A DNA stretch of 64,000 nt from Rhodanobacter sp. AS-Z3 (GTDB lineage: Bacteria; Pseudomonadota; Gammaproteobacteria; Xanthomonadales; Rhodanobacteraceae), in contig NZ_CP119392.1 of NCBI RefSeq assembly GCF_029224025.1, positions 3,185,001-3,249,000 of the forward strand, in the 5' to 3' direction. Each line of letters begins with the position of its first letter. The stretch's first letter is position 1. The notes under the pieces were generated by a model, which ran no database searches, was not told where the DNA came from, and worked only from the letters and a program-made list of their open reading frames with translations. A program made the translations under genes and the position numbers. Shown here in pieces: positions 24,922-33,566 of the stretch.

Positions 24922-25809
24922 ATGAATGCCATGACCCCGCTCCGCTATCTGCACCTGGACGTCTTTGCCGCCACCGCTGGCGGCGGCAACCACCTTGGCG
25001 TGGTGATGGGTGCTGAGACATGGAGCTGCGACGCGATGCAGCGTTTCGCACGCTGGACGGCGCTGGTCGAGACGACCTTCCTGCTGCCGCCGACCGATCC
25101 GAAGGCCAGCTATCGCGTGCGCATTTTTACCCCGCACAAGGAAATTCCCTTCGCCGGACATCCCAGCATCGGTAGCGCCCATGCCGCACTGGCATGCGGA
25201 CTGGCTGAACCACGTGACGCACTGCTGTGGCAGGAGTGTGGTGCCGGCACCTTGCCGATCCGTGTCGAGGGCCACGGCGCCAGCCGCGAACTGCTGCTGC
25301 AGTCCCCCGGCGAACGCGTGCTGGCTACTGGCGTGGATGCCCACCCGCTACTCGCCTCGGCACTGGCGGGCATCGACCTCGGCCAGCTGCCGCCAGCCCT
25401 GGTCGATGGGGGTCGACGCTGGTGGCTGGCCGAAGTGGCCGATGAAGCCAGCCTGCGTGCGTGGCAGCCAGACCATCAGGCGATTCTTGCGCTGGCAACG
25501 GCCAGTGACAGCATGGGCTTGTGTGCATTCGCGCGCGTCAGCCACGCCGACCGCCGACTGGTAGTGCGCGCCTTTCCGGCTGGTGTGGGCATCGTCGAAG
25601 ACCCAGCCTCGGGCGCGGCCAACGGCTTGATCGGCGCTTACATTGCCCACGCCGAACCGCACGGCCCGCTGGCCCGCGGCTACGAAGTCAGCCAGGGGCG
25701 CGAGATGGGCCACGACGCACGCCTGGTGGTGCAGATTGACGGCGCGTCAATCTGGGTCGGGGGCAGCAGCCACACGGTGATCGATGGCGCGCTGACCTGG
25801 TCCACCTGA
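24922..25809 (+). CDS. PhzF family isomerase/epimerase
   Basis: 295 residues from ATG 24922 (ATG 24931 also possible). Two similar half-domains of the diaminopimelate-epimerase fold: HLDVFAATAGGGNHLGVV at the N-terminus with the metabolite-binding loop, FTPHKEIPFAGHPSIGSAHA (with the conserved Glu before IPFAGHP), and VEDPASGAANGLIGAY in the second half. PhzF itself isomerises dihydrohydroxyanthranilate in phenazine synthesis. No phenazine genes are nearby, so this is a general family member of unknown substrate. Confidence 0.9.
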   Translation: MNAMTPLRYLHLDVFAATAGGGNHLGVVMGAETWSCDAMQRFARWTALVETTFLLPPTDPKASYRVRIFTPHKEIPFAGHPSIGSAHAALACGLAEPRDALLWQECGAGTLPIRVEGHGASRELLLQSPGERVLATGVDAHPLLASALAGIDLGQLPPALVDGGRRWWLAEVADEASLRAWQPDHQAILALATASDSMGLCAFARVSHADRRLVVRAFPAGVGIVEDPASGAANGLIGAYIAHAEPHGPLARGYEVSQGREMGHDARLVVQIDGASIWVGGSSHTVIDGALTWST

Positions 25810-25840
25810 GCAGGTGGACCACCGCCGGCAAGCGAGTGAC

Positions 25841-26728
25841 TCAGTTGCCGCGTTTGTCCAGATGTGCGCGACGCGCTGCCACCAGTGACAGCGCCGACCA
25901 GTCCATGTCCTCATCACCCGCAGCCAGCGCCTCCAGCAGGCTGTCGCGCAACACGCCGGCAAACGGCAGCGGCACGCGCGCGGCGTCGCCCGCCGCCAGC
26001 GCCAACCCCACGTCCTTGTAGCCAAGCGGCAGTGCAAAACCGGCGGGTTTGAAGCGCTGCTCGGCAATCATCTTGCCGTACACCTGATAGGCGGGAGTGG
26101 CGAACATATTGCTGGTTACCACCTCGAGGAAGTCCGCTGCGCTGACGCCATGAGCGCGAGTCAGCGCGGTCGCCTCGGCCATGCTCTCGATGGCGCTGGC
26201 CAGCATGAAGTTGCCGGCAATCTTGACCACTGCGGCGCGCTCGGGCGCTTCACCCAGCAACCACGTCCTGGCACCCATCGCCTGCAATAGCGGCTGCACC
26301 GTTTCGATGGCTTCTGCCTTGCCGGCTGCCACGATACTGAGCTTCGCCGCGGCGGCCATTTCAGGCCGACCGAACACCGGTGCAGCGACGTAATCCAGCC
26401 CGCGCTGCGCGTGTGCAGCAGCCAGCTCGCGGGTCAACTCTACTGAGAGCGTAGCGTGGTTTACATGCACCGTGCCCGGGTCCATCGCATCCAGCAGACC
26501 GCCGTCGAAAAACACCGCGCGAACCGCCCGGTCGTCCGCCAGCATGCTGCACAACACCTCGCCCTGAGCCGCGCGTTCTGGTGTCGAAGCCACCCTGGCG
26601 CCCAGCGAAGCCAGCGGCGCGCAGGCCTCGGCAGAACGATTCCACACCGTGACCGCATGACCGGCCGCGATCAGGTTGCTTGCCATCGCGCTACCCATCG
26701 CGCCCAGACCAATGAATCCAACTTTCAT
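25841..26728 (-). CDS. NAD(P)-dependent beta-hydroxyacid dehydrogenase (3-hydroxyisobutyrate dehydrogenase family)
   Basis: 295 residues from ATG 26728, which has AGGAA upstream on the coding strand and starts directly with the Rossmann motif GFIGLGAMG (4-12). Substrate-binding and catalytic blocks are present: a DYVAAPVFGRPEMA loop and the Lys in VVKIAGNFML. Related enzymes reduce tartronate or succinic semialdehyde or oxidise 3-hydroxyisobutyrate. The DYVxAPVFGRPxxA type is often a glyoxylate/succinic semialdehyde reductase, but substrate cannot be fixed. Convergent with phzF-like gene. Confidence 0.9.
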   Translation of the reverse strand: MKVGFIGLGAMGSAMASNLIAAGHAVTVWNRSAEACAPLASLGARVASTPERAAQGEVLCSMLADDRAVRAVFFDGGLLDAMDPGTVHVNHATLSVELTRELAAAHAQRGLDYVAAPVFGRPEMAAAAKLSIVAAGKAEAIETVQPLLQAMGARTWLLGEAPERAAVVKIAGNFMLASAIESMAEATALTRAHGVSAADFLEVVTSNMFATPAYQVYGKMIAEQRFKPAGFALPLGYKDVGLALAAGDAARVPLPFAGVLRDSLLEALAAGDEDMDWSALSLVAARRAHLDKRGN

Positions 26729-26879
26729 GAAGCATTCCTCGTAAATGTTTTCCCGCAGTGAAGCACGGAAAACGTTCATGCGCCGCGAACTTGCCCGAAC
26801 GGCCGGATCACCCGGACGCTGACTTGATCACGCCCAGGGCTTAAGCTGACCCCAACGTCGACCACCGGGGAGTCCGACT

Positions 26880-27701
26880 GTGTTCCATCCTTTGCAATGG
26901 CTTGGTCGTTCGCTGGCCCGCTTCCTGGCGAAACCGCGACCGGTGGAAATGCACTTCAGCACTTCGGGCTTCGATCTGCTGGTGGCGTCCCTGCGCAAGG
27001 GTGACGTGTTGCTGGTCGAAGGCAGCAGCCGATTCAGTACGGCGATCAAGTATCTGACCCAGTCCAGCTGGTCACACTCGGCGATCTATGTCGGTGATGC
27101 AGTACTCGACCGCTTTCCCGAACTGGGTCCGCATGTGTTGATCGAAGCGGATGTGGTGGATGGCGTGCGTGCCCTGCCCGTGGACAGCTACCGCGGCGTG
27201 CATACGCGCATTTGTCGACCGGTCGGGCTGGCGCCCAACGAAATCCAGCACGTGCTGAGGCACGTCGTTGGTCGACTCGGGCAGCGTTACGACATGCACA
27301 ATGTGTTCGACCTGATGCGCTATCTGCTGCCGACACCACCCATACCGGGGCACTGGCGGCGGCGGCTGCTGGCGCTCGGTGGCGGCGAGCCAACCGAAGC
27401 AATCTGCTCGTCATTGATTGCGGCGGCATTCCACAGCGTGCGCTACCCGATCCTGCCGATATTGGATCGCGATTACCGCGCGTTGCGTGGCACGCGTCAG
27501 GCGCGCAAGGAAATCCTGCGTATCCGCAACACCAAACTGTTCACGCCACGCGACTTCGACATCTCGCCGTACTTCCGCATCGTCAAGCCGTTGCTCGAAT
27601 ACCATTTCGACCCGCACCGCGTGCACTGGGCGCAGGCCGAGCCGATCGAGGAAGCCGAGCTGGCCCTGCCGTTCACGCTGCGCGAACCGCCCGAAGCGTG
27701 A
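26880..27701 (+). CDS. YiiX/YebB-like NlpC/P60 superfamily cysteine hydrolase
   Basis: 273 residues, GTG start 26880 with GGGGAG upstream. The permuted NlpC/P60 (YiiX) fold is indicated by RKGDVLLVEG, the catalytic His in SSWSHSAIYVG, and the catalytic Cys in EAICSSLIAAAF. No clear signal peptide, though the first 20 residues are amphipathic and aromatic and could bind membranes. Some relatives act on peptidoglycan or lipids. The substrate here is unknown. Divergent from the dehydrogenase gene. Confidence 0.85.
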   Translation: MFHPLQWLGRSLARFLAKPRPVEMHFSTSGFDLLVASLRKGDVLLVEGSSRFSTAIKYLTQSSWSHSAIYVGDAVLDRFPELGPHVLIEADVVDGVRALPVDSYRGVHTRICRPVGLAPNEIQHVLRHVVGRLGQRYDMHNVFDLMRYLLPTPPIPGHWRRRLLALGGGEPTEAICSSLIAAAFHSVRYPILPILDRDYRALRGTRQARKEILRIRNTKLFTPRDFDISPYFRIVKPLLEYHFDPHRVHWAQAEPIEEAELALPFTLREPPEA

Positions 27702-27734
27702 CTGCCCGACTGCCGGCAAAAATCCTGGCCTGCA

Positions 27735-28913
27735 TTACGCTACCTGCCCCGCCGCCTGCCCCGATGCCCACGCCCACTGGAAGTTGTAGCCACCCAGCCA
27801 GCCGGTGACATCGACCACCTCGCCGACAAAATACAGACCGGGCACCAGCTTCGACTGCATCGTGCTGGAAGAAATGCCATCGGTGTCGACGCCACCAAGG
27901 GTGACTTCGGCAGTGCGATAGCCTTCGGTGCCGCTGGCGATGATCGGCCACGCATTGAGCTGACTGCCAATCTGCAACAGTTCGGCCTCGCGGTATTGGC
28001 GCATCGGACGACTCTCGAACCACTGTTCGCACAATCGTTGGGCAAGCCGTTTCGGCAGCGCGTCGCCCAGCACCGTCTTCAGTTCGGCCAGTGGCCGCGC
28101 GGTGCGCTGCCCGACCAGCCAGTCACCGGCATCACGATCCGGCAGCAGATCGACACGCAGGTCGTCACCGGGCTGCCAGTACGAGGAAATCTGCAGAATC
28201 GACGGACCACTGATGCCGCGGTGAGTGAACAACAGACCCGCACGGAAGCCCTGTTTGCCCACTCGCGTTTCCACCAGCGGCAACGCCACCCCGGCGAGAT
28301 CCTGGTAATGCTCCTGATGCTTGCCACTCAGCGTCAACGGCACCAGTCCGGCGCGCGTCGGCAGCACGGTGTGACCAAACTGGCGTGCCAGTTCGTAACC
28401 GAAACCGCTGGCGCCCATGCTGGGAATCGACAGACCACCGCAAGCGACCACCAGTGATTCGGCATGCACCTCGCCGCGCGCGGTCTTCACGCTGAAACCT
28501 TCCGGCGTCTTGCGCACACCCTGCACGCCACAACTCGCCTCCACGGTGACACCCGCCGCCGTGCACTCATCCAGCAACATGCGCACGATCTGTTTGGAGG
28601 AGTCGTCGCAGAACAGTTGACCCAACTCTTTCTCGTGATAGGCGATGCGGTGTTTGTCGACCAATGAAATGAAATCCCACGGCGTATAGCGGGCCAGCGC
28701 GGATTTGGCGAAATGCGGATTGGCCGACAGGTAATTCTCCGGGGTGGCGCCCATGTTGGTGAAATTGCAGCGCCCACCGCCGGACATCAGGATCTTCTTG
28801 CCGACCTTGTTCGCATGATCGACCACCAGCACGCGGCGACCGCGCTGGCCGGCGGCAATCGCGCACATCAGGCCGGCAGCGCCCGCGCCGATGATCAATA
28901 CGTCCACTTTCAC
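27735..28913 (-). CDS. NAD(P)/FAD-dependent oxidoreductase, BaiN/HI0933 (YhiN) type
   Basis: 392 residues from GTG 28913, directly before VDVLIIGAGAAG (the FAD-binding GxGxxG). A GTG six codons upstream is also possible. GKKILMSGGGRCNFTN is the family hallmark and GGYNFQWAWASGQAAG near the end closes the FAD domain. BaiN-like flavoproteins are general in bacteria and only one clade is tied to bile acid metabolism, so the physiological role here is unknown. Divergent from yajQ (88 bp between starts). Confidence 0.92.
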   Translation of the reverse strand: MKVDVLIIGAGAAGLMCAIAAGQRGRRVLVVDHANKVGKKILMSGGGRCNFTNMGATPENYLSANPHFAKSALARYTPWDFISLVDKHRIAYHEKELGQLFCDDSSKQIVRMLLDECTAAGVTVEASCGVQGVRKTPEGFSVKTARGEVHAESLVVACGGLSIPSMGASGFGYELARQFGHTVLPTRAGLVPLTLSGKHQEHYQDLAGVALPLVETRVGKQGFRAGLLFTHRGISGPSILQISSYWQPGDDLRVDLLPDRDAGDWLVGQRTARPLAELKTVLGDALPKRLAQRLCEQWFESRPMRQYREAELLQIGSQLNAWPIIASGTEGYRTAEVTLGGVDTDGISSSTMQSKLVPGLYFVGEVVDVTGWLGGYNFQWAWASGQAAGQVA

Positions 28914-29001
28914 GAATACCGATTCCCGCACATTACTGGTTGCGCATTATCGCCCAGCTGCATCGCTTACACTGGCCTGCCCTTTCCACCGAGTCATCCC
29001 C

Positions 29002-29484
29002 ATGCCTTCCTTTGACGTGATTTCCGAAGTCGACAAGCACGAACTGACCAATGCCATCGACCAGGCCAACCGCGAACTGACCACCCGTTTCGACTTCAAG
29101 GGCGTGGATGCAAGCTACGTGCTGGACGATTCGGTGATCACCCAGAGCGCGCCCAGCGACTTCCAGCTGCAGCAGATGCTGGACATCCTGCGTGGTCGGC
29201 TGGCGGCGCGAAAAATCGACGCCCGCGCACTGGATATCGGCGAGCCGGAAGTAAACCTGGGCGGTGCCAAGCAGAAGATCACCGTCAAGCAGGGTATCGA
29301 GCAGCCGGTGGCGAAGAAGCTGGTGGCGGCGCTGAAGGCGGCCAAGCTCAAGGTCGAGGCGCAAATCAACGGCGACAAGCTGCGCGTGACCGGCAAGAAG
29401 CGCGACGACCTGCAGGACGCCATGGCCCTGCTGCGCAAGTCGGACGTGGAGCTGCCGTTGCAGTTCGACAACTTCCGCGACTGA
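29002..29484 (+). CDS. YajQ family nucleotide-binding protein
   Basis: 160 residues from ATG 29002. It begins MPSFDVISEVDKHELTNAID and ends LPLQFDNFRD, both diagnostic for YajQ (DUF520). Two ferredoxin-like domains. In Xanthomonas a YajQ protein binds cyclic di-GMP and modulates a LysR-type regulator affecting virulence. Similar binding is possible here but not visible in sequence. Single gene; a REP element follows 17 bp after its stop and shares the region with the end of nrsF. Confidence 0.95.
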   Translation: MPSFDVISEVDKHELTNAIDQANRELTTRFDFKGVDASYVLDDSVITQSAPSDFQLQQMLDILRGRLAARKIDARALDIGEPEVNLGGAKQKITVKQGIEQPVAKKLVAALKAAKLKVEAQINGDKLRVTGKKRDDLQDAMALLRKSDVELPLQFDNFRD

Positions 29485-29500
29485 GCACCGTTCCGTATCC

Positions 29501-29527
29501 GTAGGAGCGCACAGGGTGTGCTCCTAC
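29501..29527. repeat. REP hairpin (GTAGGAGCGCAC family) at the nrsF stop
   Basis: Arms GTAGGAGCGCAC and GTGTGCTCCTAC with an AGG loop (one G-T wobble). On the minus strand its GTAG provides the TAG stop of nrsF. It separates convergent yajQ and nrsF. Confidence 0.75.
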
Positions 29528-30177
29528 GCCTTGGACAACAGCCGTCCGCCCATCGCCGCGTTGACAGCCACCACGAACGCTACCGCCGCCGCATGCGTCA
29601 GCAGGTCGGTAGCGGCCGAATCGTAAGCGTGGCAAATTTCCAGCAAGCTCGCCGACGCCGCTGCGCTGGCCAGTCCGACCAGCACCGCGGTCAACACCGG
29701 TCGCAGCGGACAGGCGCGGCGCAGCAGAAACACCAGTAGCGCCGACAGCGGCACCGAGAAGCCGATGATGAACAACAGGCAGTCGGCCGACTGATGCAAG
29801 CCGGCCACTTCGGTGCCCGGCGCGATCCACGTGCGCAGGCAGCCCAGGCCGCTGGCGCCGATCCACAACACGGCCGCCGGCAGCGGCAGCCAGGCCCACG
29901 CCCGGTTGCGCCCCGGCACGCCCAACGAGAACGCCGCCCACGCCGCACTGATCGCCGTGGCCACCGCACCAAGACCGGCCCAGGCCAGATCCGGCGTTGC
30001 CGTCCAGCGTCGCAGCATCGGGTCGGCACCGTAATGCATCAACAACAGCACGGCGATACCCGCCACCGCCAGCAGCCAGCCGACGGTGCGCAGCCACGGT
30101 GGCAACAGGCGCCGCACTGGCACCAGCTCGATGCCGAGTTGGTCGATCAATGCTGCGTGCGGGCGCAATTCGGGCAT
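29524..30177 (-). CDS. nrsF: NrsF-type membrane anti-sigma factor (DUF1109)
   Basis: 217 residues with six predicted membrane helices (about 33-48, 65-84, 94-114, 132-152, 158-176, 196-210). DUF1109/NrsF proteins hold an ECF sigma factor at the membrane and release it under metal or oxidant stress; in Caulobacter two conserved cysteines are needed. Cysteines here are at 113, 133, 156 and 182; 133 and 182 are the likely counterparts. It lies 4 bp after the sigma gene, so it is translated from the same mRNA. Confidence 0.88.
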   Translation of the reverse strand: MPELRPHAALIDQLGIELVPVRRLLPPWLRTVGWLLAVAGIAVLLLMHYGADPMLRRWTATPDLAWAGLGAVATAISAAWAAFSLGVPGRNRAWAWLPLPAAVLWIGASGLGCLRTWIAPGTEVAGLHQSADCLLFIIGFSVPLSALLVFLLRRACPLRPVLTAVLVGLASAAASASLLEICHAYDSAATDLLTHAAAVAFVVAVNAAMGGRLLSKA

Positions 30178-30181
30178 GGCC

Positions 30182-30847
30182 TCAGGGTTCTCCGTGGAAA
30201 CGTTCGCGCAACGCTTTCAATGCGCGATGCAGGTTTACTTTCAATGCACCGGGATTGCGCCCGGTCAGTGCGGCCGCTTCGCTCAGCGAGCGCTCATGCA
30301 GGCCCAATTGCTCGACCGCCTCGCGCTGGCCCGGTGGCAATTCGGCAATCGCTTCGCGCAGACGCTGCGCGCGCTCATCGCTTTCCGTCGCAGCACTGGC
30401 ATCACCCTCGTCCGCATGGCTGTCGAAGGCATGTTCATCGTGTACTTCGCGGCTGTCGCGACGACCGCGGCTGCGTAGTGCGTCGATCGCACGGCGGCGG
30501 GCAATCGCGGTCAGCCACGCATCGTAGGAACGCGCCGGGTCATAGGTATGCCGCACCCGGTGCACGGTGATCAGGGTTTCCTGCACCACATCGTCGAGAT
30601 GATCCTGCGCCACGCCTTGCCGCCGCGCCGCGGCACGGATCAGCGCTACCGAATCACCCAGCAATTTCTCGTAGGCGCGCCGGTCGCCCGCCTGGGCAGC
30701 CGCCATCCACGCCGCCCGACGTTGGTCGGGAGACTTGCTATCGCTTGCCTGGGTGAAATCGACTGGCACGATCCGGCTGGGACTCGTCCGCAAACAAAGT
30801 CCGCTATCTAGGCTCAATCGGCCGTTGGCAGTCAAGGTTTGCGACAT
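30182..30847 (-). CDS. sigF: ECF sigma factor of the SigF/NrsF type
   Basis: 221 residues. Region 2 contains DDVVQETLITVHRVRHTYDP and WLTAIARRRAIDALRS, and region 4 has LPPGQREAVEQLGLHERSLSEAA with GALKVNLHRALKALRE, the recognition helix. A ~40-residue N-terminal extension is low in pattern. An acidic linker (about 130-150) joins the regions. Partner is the adjacent NrsF anti-sigma. The gene carries a matching GTAACT-N16-CGAA promoter upstream (30904-30879), so positive autoregulation is likely. Target promoter next door drives dipZ-msrB. Confidence 0.92.
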   Translation of the reverse strand: MSQTLTANGRLSLDSGLCLRTSPSRIVPVDFTQASDSKSPDQRRAAWMAAAQAGDRRAYEKLLGDSVALIRAAARRQGVAQDHLDDVVQETLITVHRVRHTYDPARSYDAWLTAIARRRAIDALRSRGRRDSREVHDEHAFDSHADEGDASAATESDERAQRLREAIAELPPGQREAVEQLGLHERSLSEAAALTGRNPGALKVNLHRALKALRERFHGEP

Positions 30848-30878
30848 GGATGCTCCATCGTGGGACCCTCACCATGCA

Positions 30879-30904
30879 TTCGCCGCATCCATCGCCGCAG
30901 TTAC
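30879..30904 (-). promoter_or_regulatory. Sigma-F type promoter of sigF-nrsF
   Basis: Minus strand GTAACT (30904-30899), 16 bp, CGAA (30882-30879), ending about 32 bp before the sigF start. The form equals the GTAACC-N16-CGAA consensus I recall for Caulobacter sigma-F. Confidence 0.7.
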
Positions 30905-30918
30905 CTCGTAACTAACAG

Positions 30919-30944
30919 GTAACCGGCGACAACCCGGCAGCGAA
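30919..30944 (+). promoter_or_regulatory. Sigma-F type promoter of dipZ-msrB
   Basis: Plus strand GTAACC (30919-30924), exactly 16 bp, CGAA (30941-30944), 32 bp before the dipZ ATG. Mirror-image partner of the sigF promoter 14 bp away. Confidence 0.75.
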
Positions 30945-30976
30945 AGACCAGAAAACCACCCACGGATGAACTCCCC

Positions 30977-32698
30977 ATGCTTGTGTTGATCCTCGCCTAC
31001 CTCGGCGGCGTACTGACCATTCTCAGCCCGTGCATCCTGCCGGTGCTGCCGTTCGTGTTTGCCCGTTCGGACAAGCCGTTCATGCGCAACGGCTTCCCGA
31101 TGTTGCTGGGCATGGCGATCACCTTCGCGGGTGTTGCCACGTTGGCCGCACTGGGCGGTGGCTGGGCGGTGCACGCGAACCAGTACGGCCGGGTCATTGC
31201 GTTGGTGGTGCTGGCCTTCCTCGGCTTGACCCTGCTGTCGAGCCACCTCGCCGAATGGCTGACCCGACCGTTCGTGGCGTTGGGCAATCGTCTGTCGCAG
31301 CGCTCCGCCAGTGAAGGCGACTCGATCTGGAGTGCCGCTGGTCTGGGCGTGGCCACCGGCCTGCTGTGGGCACCGTGCGCGGGGCCGATCCTCGGCCTGC
31401 TGCTGACTGGCGCAGCGTTGAACGGTGCCAGCGTGCAAACCACCTTGTTGCTGCTCACCTATGCCGCTGGTGCAGCCACCTCGCTGGGGCTGGCGCTGCT
31501 GATCGGCGGCAAGGTGTTCAGCCTGATGAAGCGCTCGCTGGGTGCTGGCGAATGGGTACGCCGCGCGCTCGGTGTGCTGGTGTTGGGCGGTGTGGCGGCG
31601 ATTGCGCTGGGGCTGGATACCGGCGTACTGACCCGCATCTCGCTGGCCAGCACCGGCGGCATCGAACAGAAATTGATCAACGCCGTGCGCCCGGCACCCG
31701 CGCCGCAGCCGGTGTTGAAAGCCGGTGACGCGTTGCCAGTGGAAGGCACGATGCCGTCACTCGCTGGCGCCACCCAGTGGATCAACAGCGCACCGCTGAC
31801 CACCGAATCGCTGCGCGGCAAAGTGGTGCTGGTCGATTTCTGGACCTACTCCTGCATCAACTGCATCCGCACCCTGCCGTATGTGCGCGGCTGGTATGAC
31901 AAGTACAAGGATCACGGCCTGGTGATCATCGGCGTGCATGCGCCGGAGTTCGCGTTCGAGAAGAATCCCGACAACGTCATCAAGGCCGTCAAGGATCTTG
32001 GCGTCAGCTATCCGGTAGCGCTGGATAACGACTACGCGATCTGGAAAGGCTTCAACAACGAATACTGGCCCGCGCACTATTTCATTGACGCGCAGGGGCA
32101 GATTCGCAGCCATCACTTCGGCGAGGGCAATTATCGCGAAAGCGAAGACGTGATCCGCCAGTTGCTCACCGAAGCCGGCCAGAAGAACCTGCCCGGCGGC
32201 TACATCAACGACGTCAACCACGGTGTCGAAGCCGCCGGATCGGGCGATCCCACCCGTTCACCGGAAACCTATGTCGGCTATGCCCGCGCACAGAACTTCG
32301 TCGGCGGTCGGGTGACCCACGACGACGCCCACGATTATCAGGCGCCACGCTCGCTCGCCTCTAACCAGTGGTCACTCGACGGACGCTGGACGGTGCGCGA
32401 TGAAAGCGCGCAACTGGAGAAAGCCGGCGGCGCCATCGTCTATCGCTTTCGCGGCCGCGACCTGCACCTGGTACTGGGGCCAGCCAGCGACGGCAAGCCA
32501 GTCCGCTTCCGCGTCACCATCGACGGCAAGCCGCCGGGCGCCGACCACGGCATGGATACCGATGCCGATGGCAACGGCACCATCGACAGCCAACGCCTGT
32601 ACCAACTGGTACGCCAGGCCAACGGCAGCGGCGAGCGATTGTTCAAAATCACCTTCCTTGATCCGGGTGTGCAGGCGTTCGCCTTCACCTTCGGCTGA
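30977..32698 (+). CDS. dipZ: DipZ: CcdA-like membrane reductase fused to thioredoxin domain
   Basis: 573 residues. N-terminal CcdA/DsbD-beta membrane domain with about six helices (residues 1-225), including SPCILPVLP (Cys19) and WAPCAGPILG that carry reducing equivalents across the membrane. A periplasmic thioredoxin-like domain follows, with the redox pair CINC in YSCINCIRTLP (about 291-294). A C-terminal beta-sandwich carbohydrate-module-like domain (about 430-573) is typical of DipZ. It would pass electrons from cytosolic thioredoxin to periplasmic targets. The next gene, exported msrB, is the obvious client. Driven by the sigma-F promoter at 30919. Confidence 0.92.
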   Translation: MLVLILAYLGGVLTILSPCILPVLPFVFARSDKPFMRNGFPMLLGMAITFAGVATLAALGGGWAVHANQYGRVIALVVLAFLGLTLLSSHLAEWLTRPFVALGNRLSQRSASEGDSIWSAAGLGVATGLLWAPCAGPILGLLLTGAALNGASVQTTLLLLTYAAGAATSLGLALLIGGKVFSLMKRSLGAGEWVRRALGVLVLGGVAAIALGLDTGVLTRISLASTGGIEQKLINAVRPAPAPQPVLKAGDALPVEGTMPSLAGATQWINSAPLTTESLRGKVVLVDFWTYSCINCIRTLPYVRGWYDKYKDHGLVIIGVHAPEFAFEKNPDNVIKAVKDLGVSYPVALDNDYAIWKGFNNEYWPAHYFIDAQGQIRSHHFGEGNYRESEDVIRQLLTEAGQKNLPGGYINDVNHGVEAAGSGDPTRSPETYVGYARAQNFVGGRVTHDDAHDYQAPRSLASNQWSLDGRWTVRDESAQLEKAGGAIVYRFRGRDLHLVLGPASDGKPVRFRVTIDGKPPGADHGMDTDADGNGTIDSQRLYQLVRQANGSGERLFKITFLDPGVQAFAFTFG

Positions 32699-32726
32699 TT
32701 CCCAACCCACGCCTGCGGAGGTTGCC

Positions 32727-33329
32727 ATGTCACGTCTTGAAGAAACCCTTGCGATGGATCGCCGCCGCTTTCTGCGCGCCGCGCTGACGGGTGGTGCCGT
32801 ACTGCTGGCCGGCGGCGGATTGCTCGCCTCGCGCGTGCGCGCGGCCGTCAATACGCCTGTCGGCCAGCCGGGCAAGGTGCTGGTCGACATTTTTGATGAC
32901 CATGGCCGCGATCTAGGGCCGCGAGAAATACCCAAGCTGATCCTCACCGATGCGCAGTGGCAACAGAAATTGCCGCCGGCCTCCTACGACATCATGCGAC
33001 GCAACGGCACCGAGCGTGCCTTCAGCGGCGACCACGAACGCCCTGCGGTCGCCGGCCTGTTTCGCTGCAAGGCGTGCGATACCGCTTTGTACGATGCCGC
33101 CACGGAATTTGACTCGGGCACCGGCTGGCCCAGCTTCTGGCAACCGATCGCCAGACGCAATGTCATCGAGCAGACCGATCATCTGTTCGGCATGACCCGC
33201 ACCGCGATCAACTGCAAAGGCTGCGACAGCCACCTCGGCCACGTATTCGATGATGGCCCGGTACCTACCGGCCTGCGCTATTGCATGAACTCGGTGGCGT
33301 TGCACTTCGTGCCTTATACGACAGGCTGA
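32727..33329 (+). CDS. msrB: Tat-exported peptide-methionine (R)-S-oxide reductase MsrB
   Basis: 200 residues from ATG 32727. A twin-arginine signal (DRRRFLRAAL then a Gly/Ala/Leu core, cleavage near residue 40) precedes a complete MsrB domain. Zinc ligands are Cys114/Cys117 (CKAC) and Cys163/Cys166 (CKGC). The catalytic Cys186 is in GLRYCMNSVAL, and GTGWPSFWQP is conserved. It repairs R-methionine sulfoxide in periplasmic proteins. It starts 28 bp after dipZ, which can supply reducing power, and both answer to sigma-F. No msrA is next to it. Confidence 0.95.
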   Translation: MSRLEETLAMDRRRFLRAALTGGAVLLAGGGLLASRVRAAVNTPVGQPGKVLVDIFDDHGRDLGPREIPKLILTDAQWQQKLPPASYDIMRRNGTERAFSGDHERPAVAGLFRCKACDTALYDAATEFDSGTGWPSFWQPIARRNVIEQTDHLFGMTRTAINCKGCDSHLGHVFDDGPVPTGLRYCMNSVALHFVPYTTG

Positions 33330-33346
33330 AGCAGGCAATGATTCAA

Positions 33347-33370
33347 TGGCTGTTGCCACGGCAGCAGCCA
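33347..33370 (+). terminator. Probable terminator of dipZ-msrB
   Basis: TGGCTGTTGCC paired with GGCAGCAGCCA (one T-G wobble) around a tight AC centre, 17 bp after msrB and followed by ATTTAAG. Weak T-tract. Confidence 0.45.
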
Positions 33371-33566
33371 ATTTAAGCAGGTGCAAGTCATGGAGCTCCA
33401 CCTGCGCAGCCCATCCATGGCCGAGCTCCCGCACGGGTCGCGAACCGCCTTCGCACGATTTTGGCAATTCCGTCACGCGCCTGCCACGCCGCCCCCAGCA
33501 CGGTGTGTTTGCACGCGTGCAGACGTTCGTCTGCCGCGTCTTGTGCATCGACAACGGAGAACTGCC

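Noticed and set aside
26729..26879. Operator in the divergent dehydrogenase/YiiX gap
   Set aside because: I looked for inverted repeats and found none beyond short chance matches.
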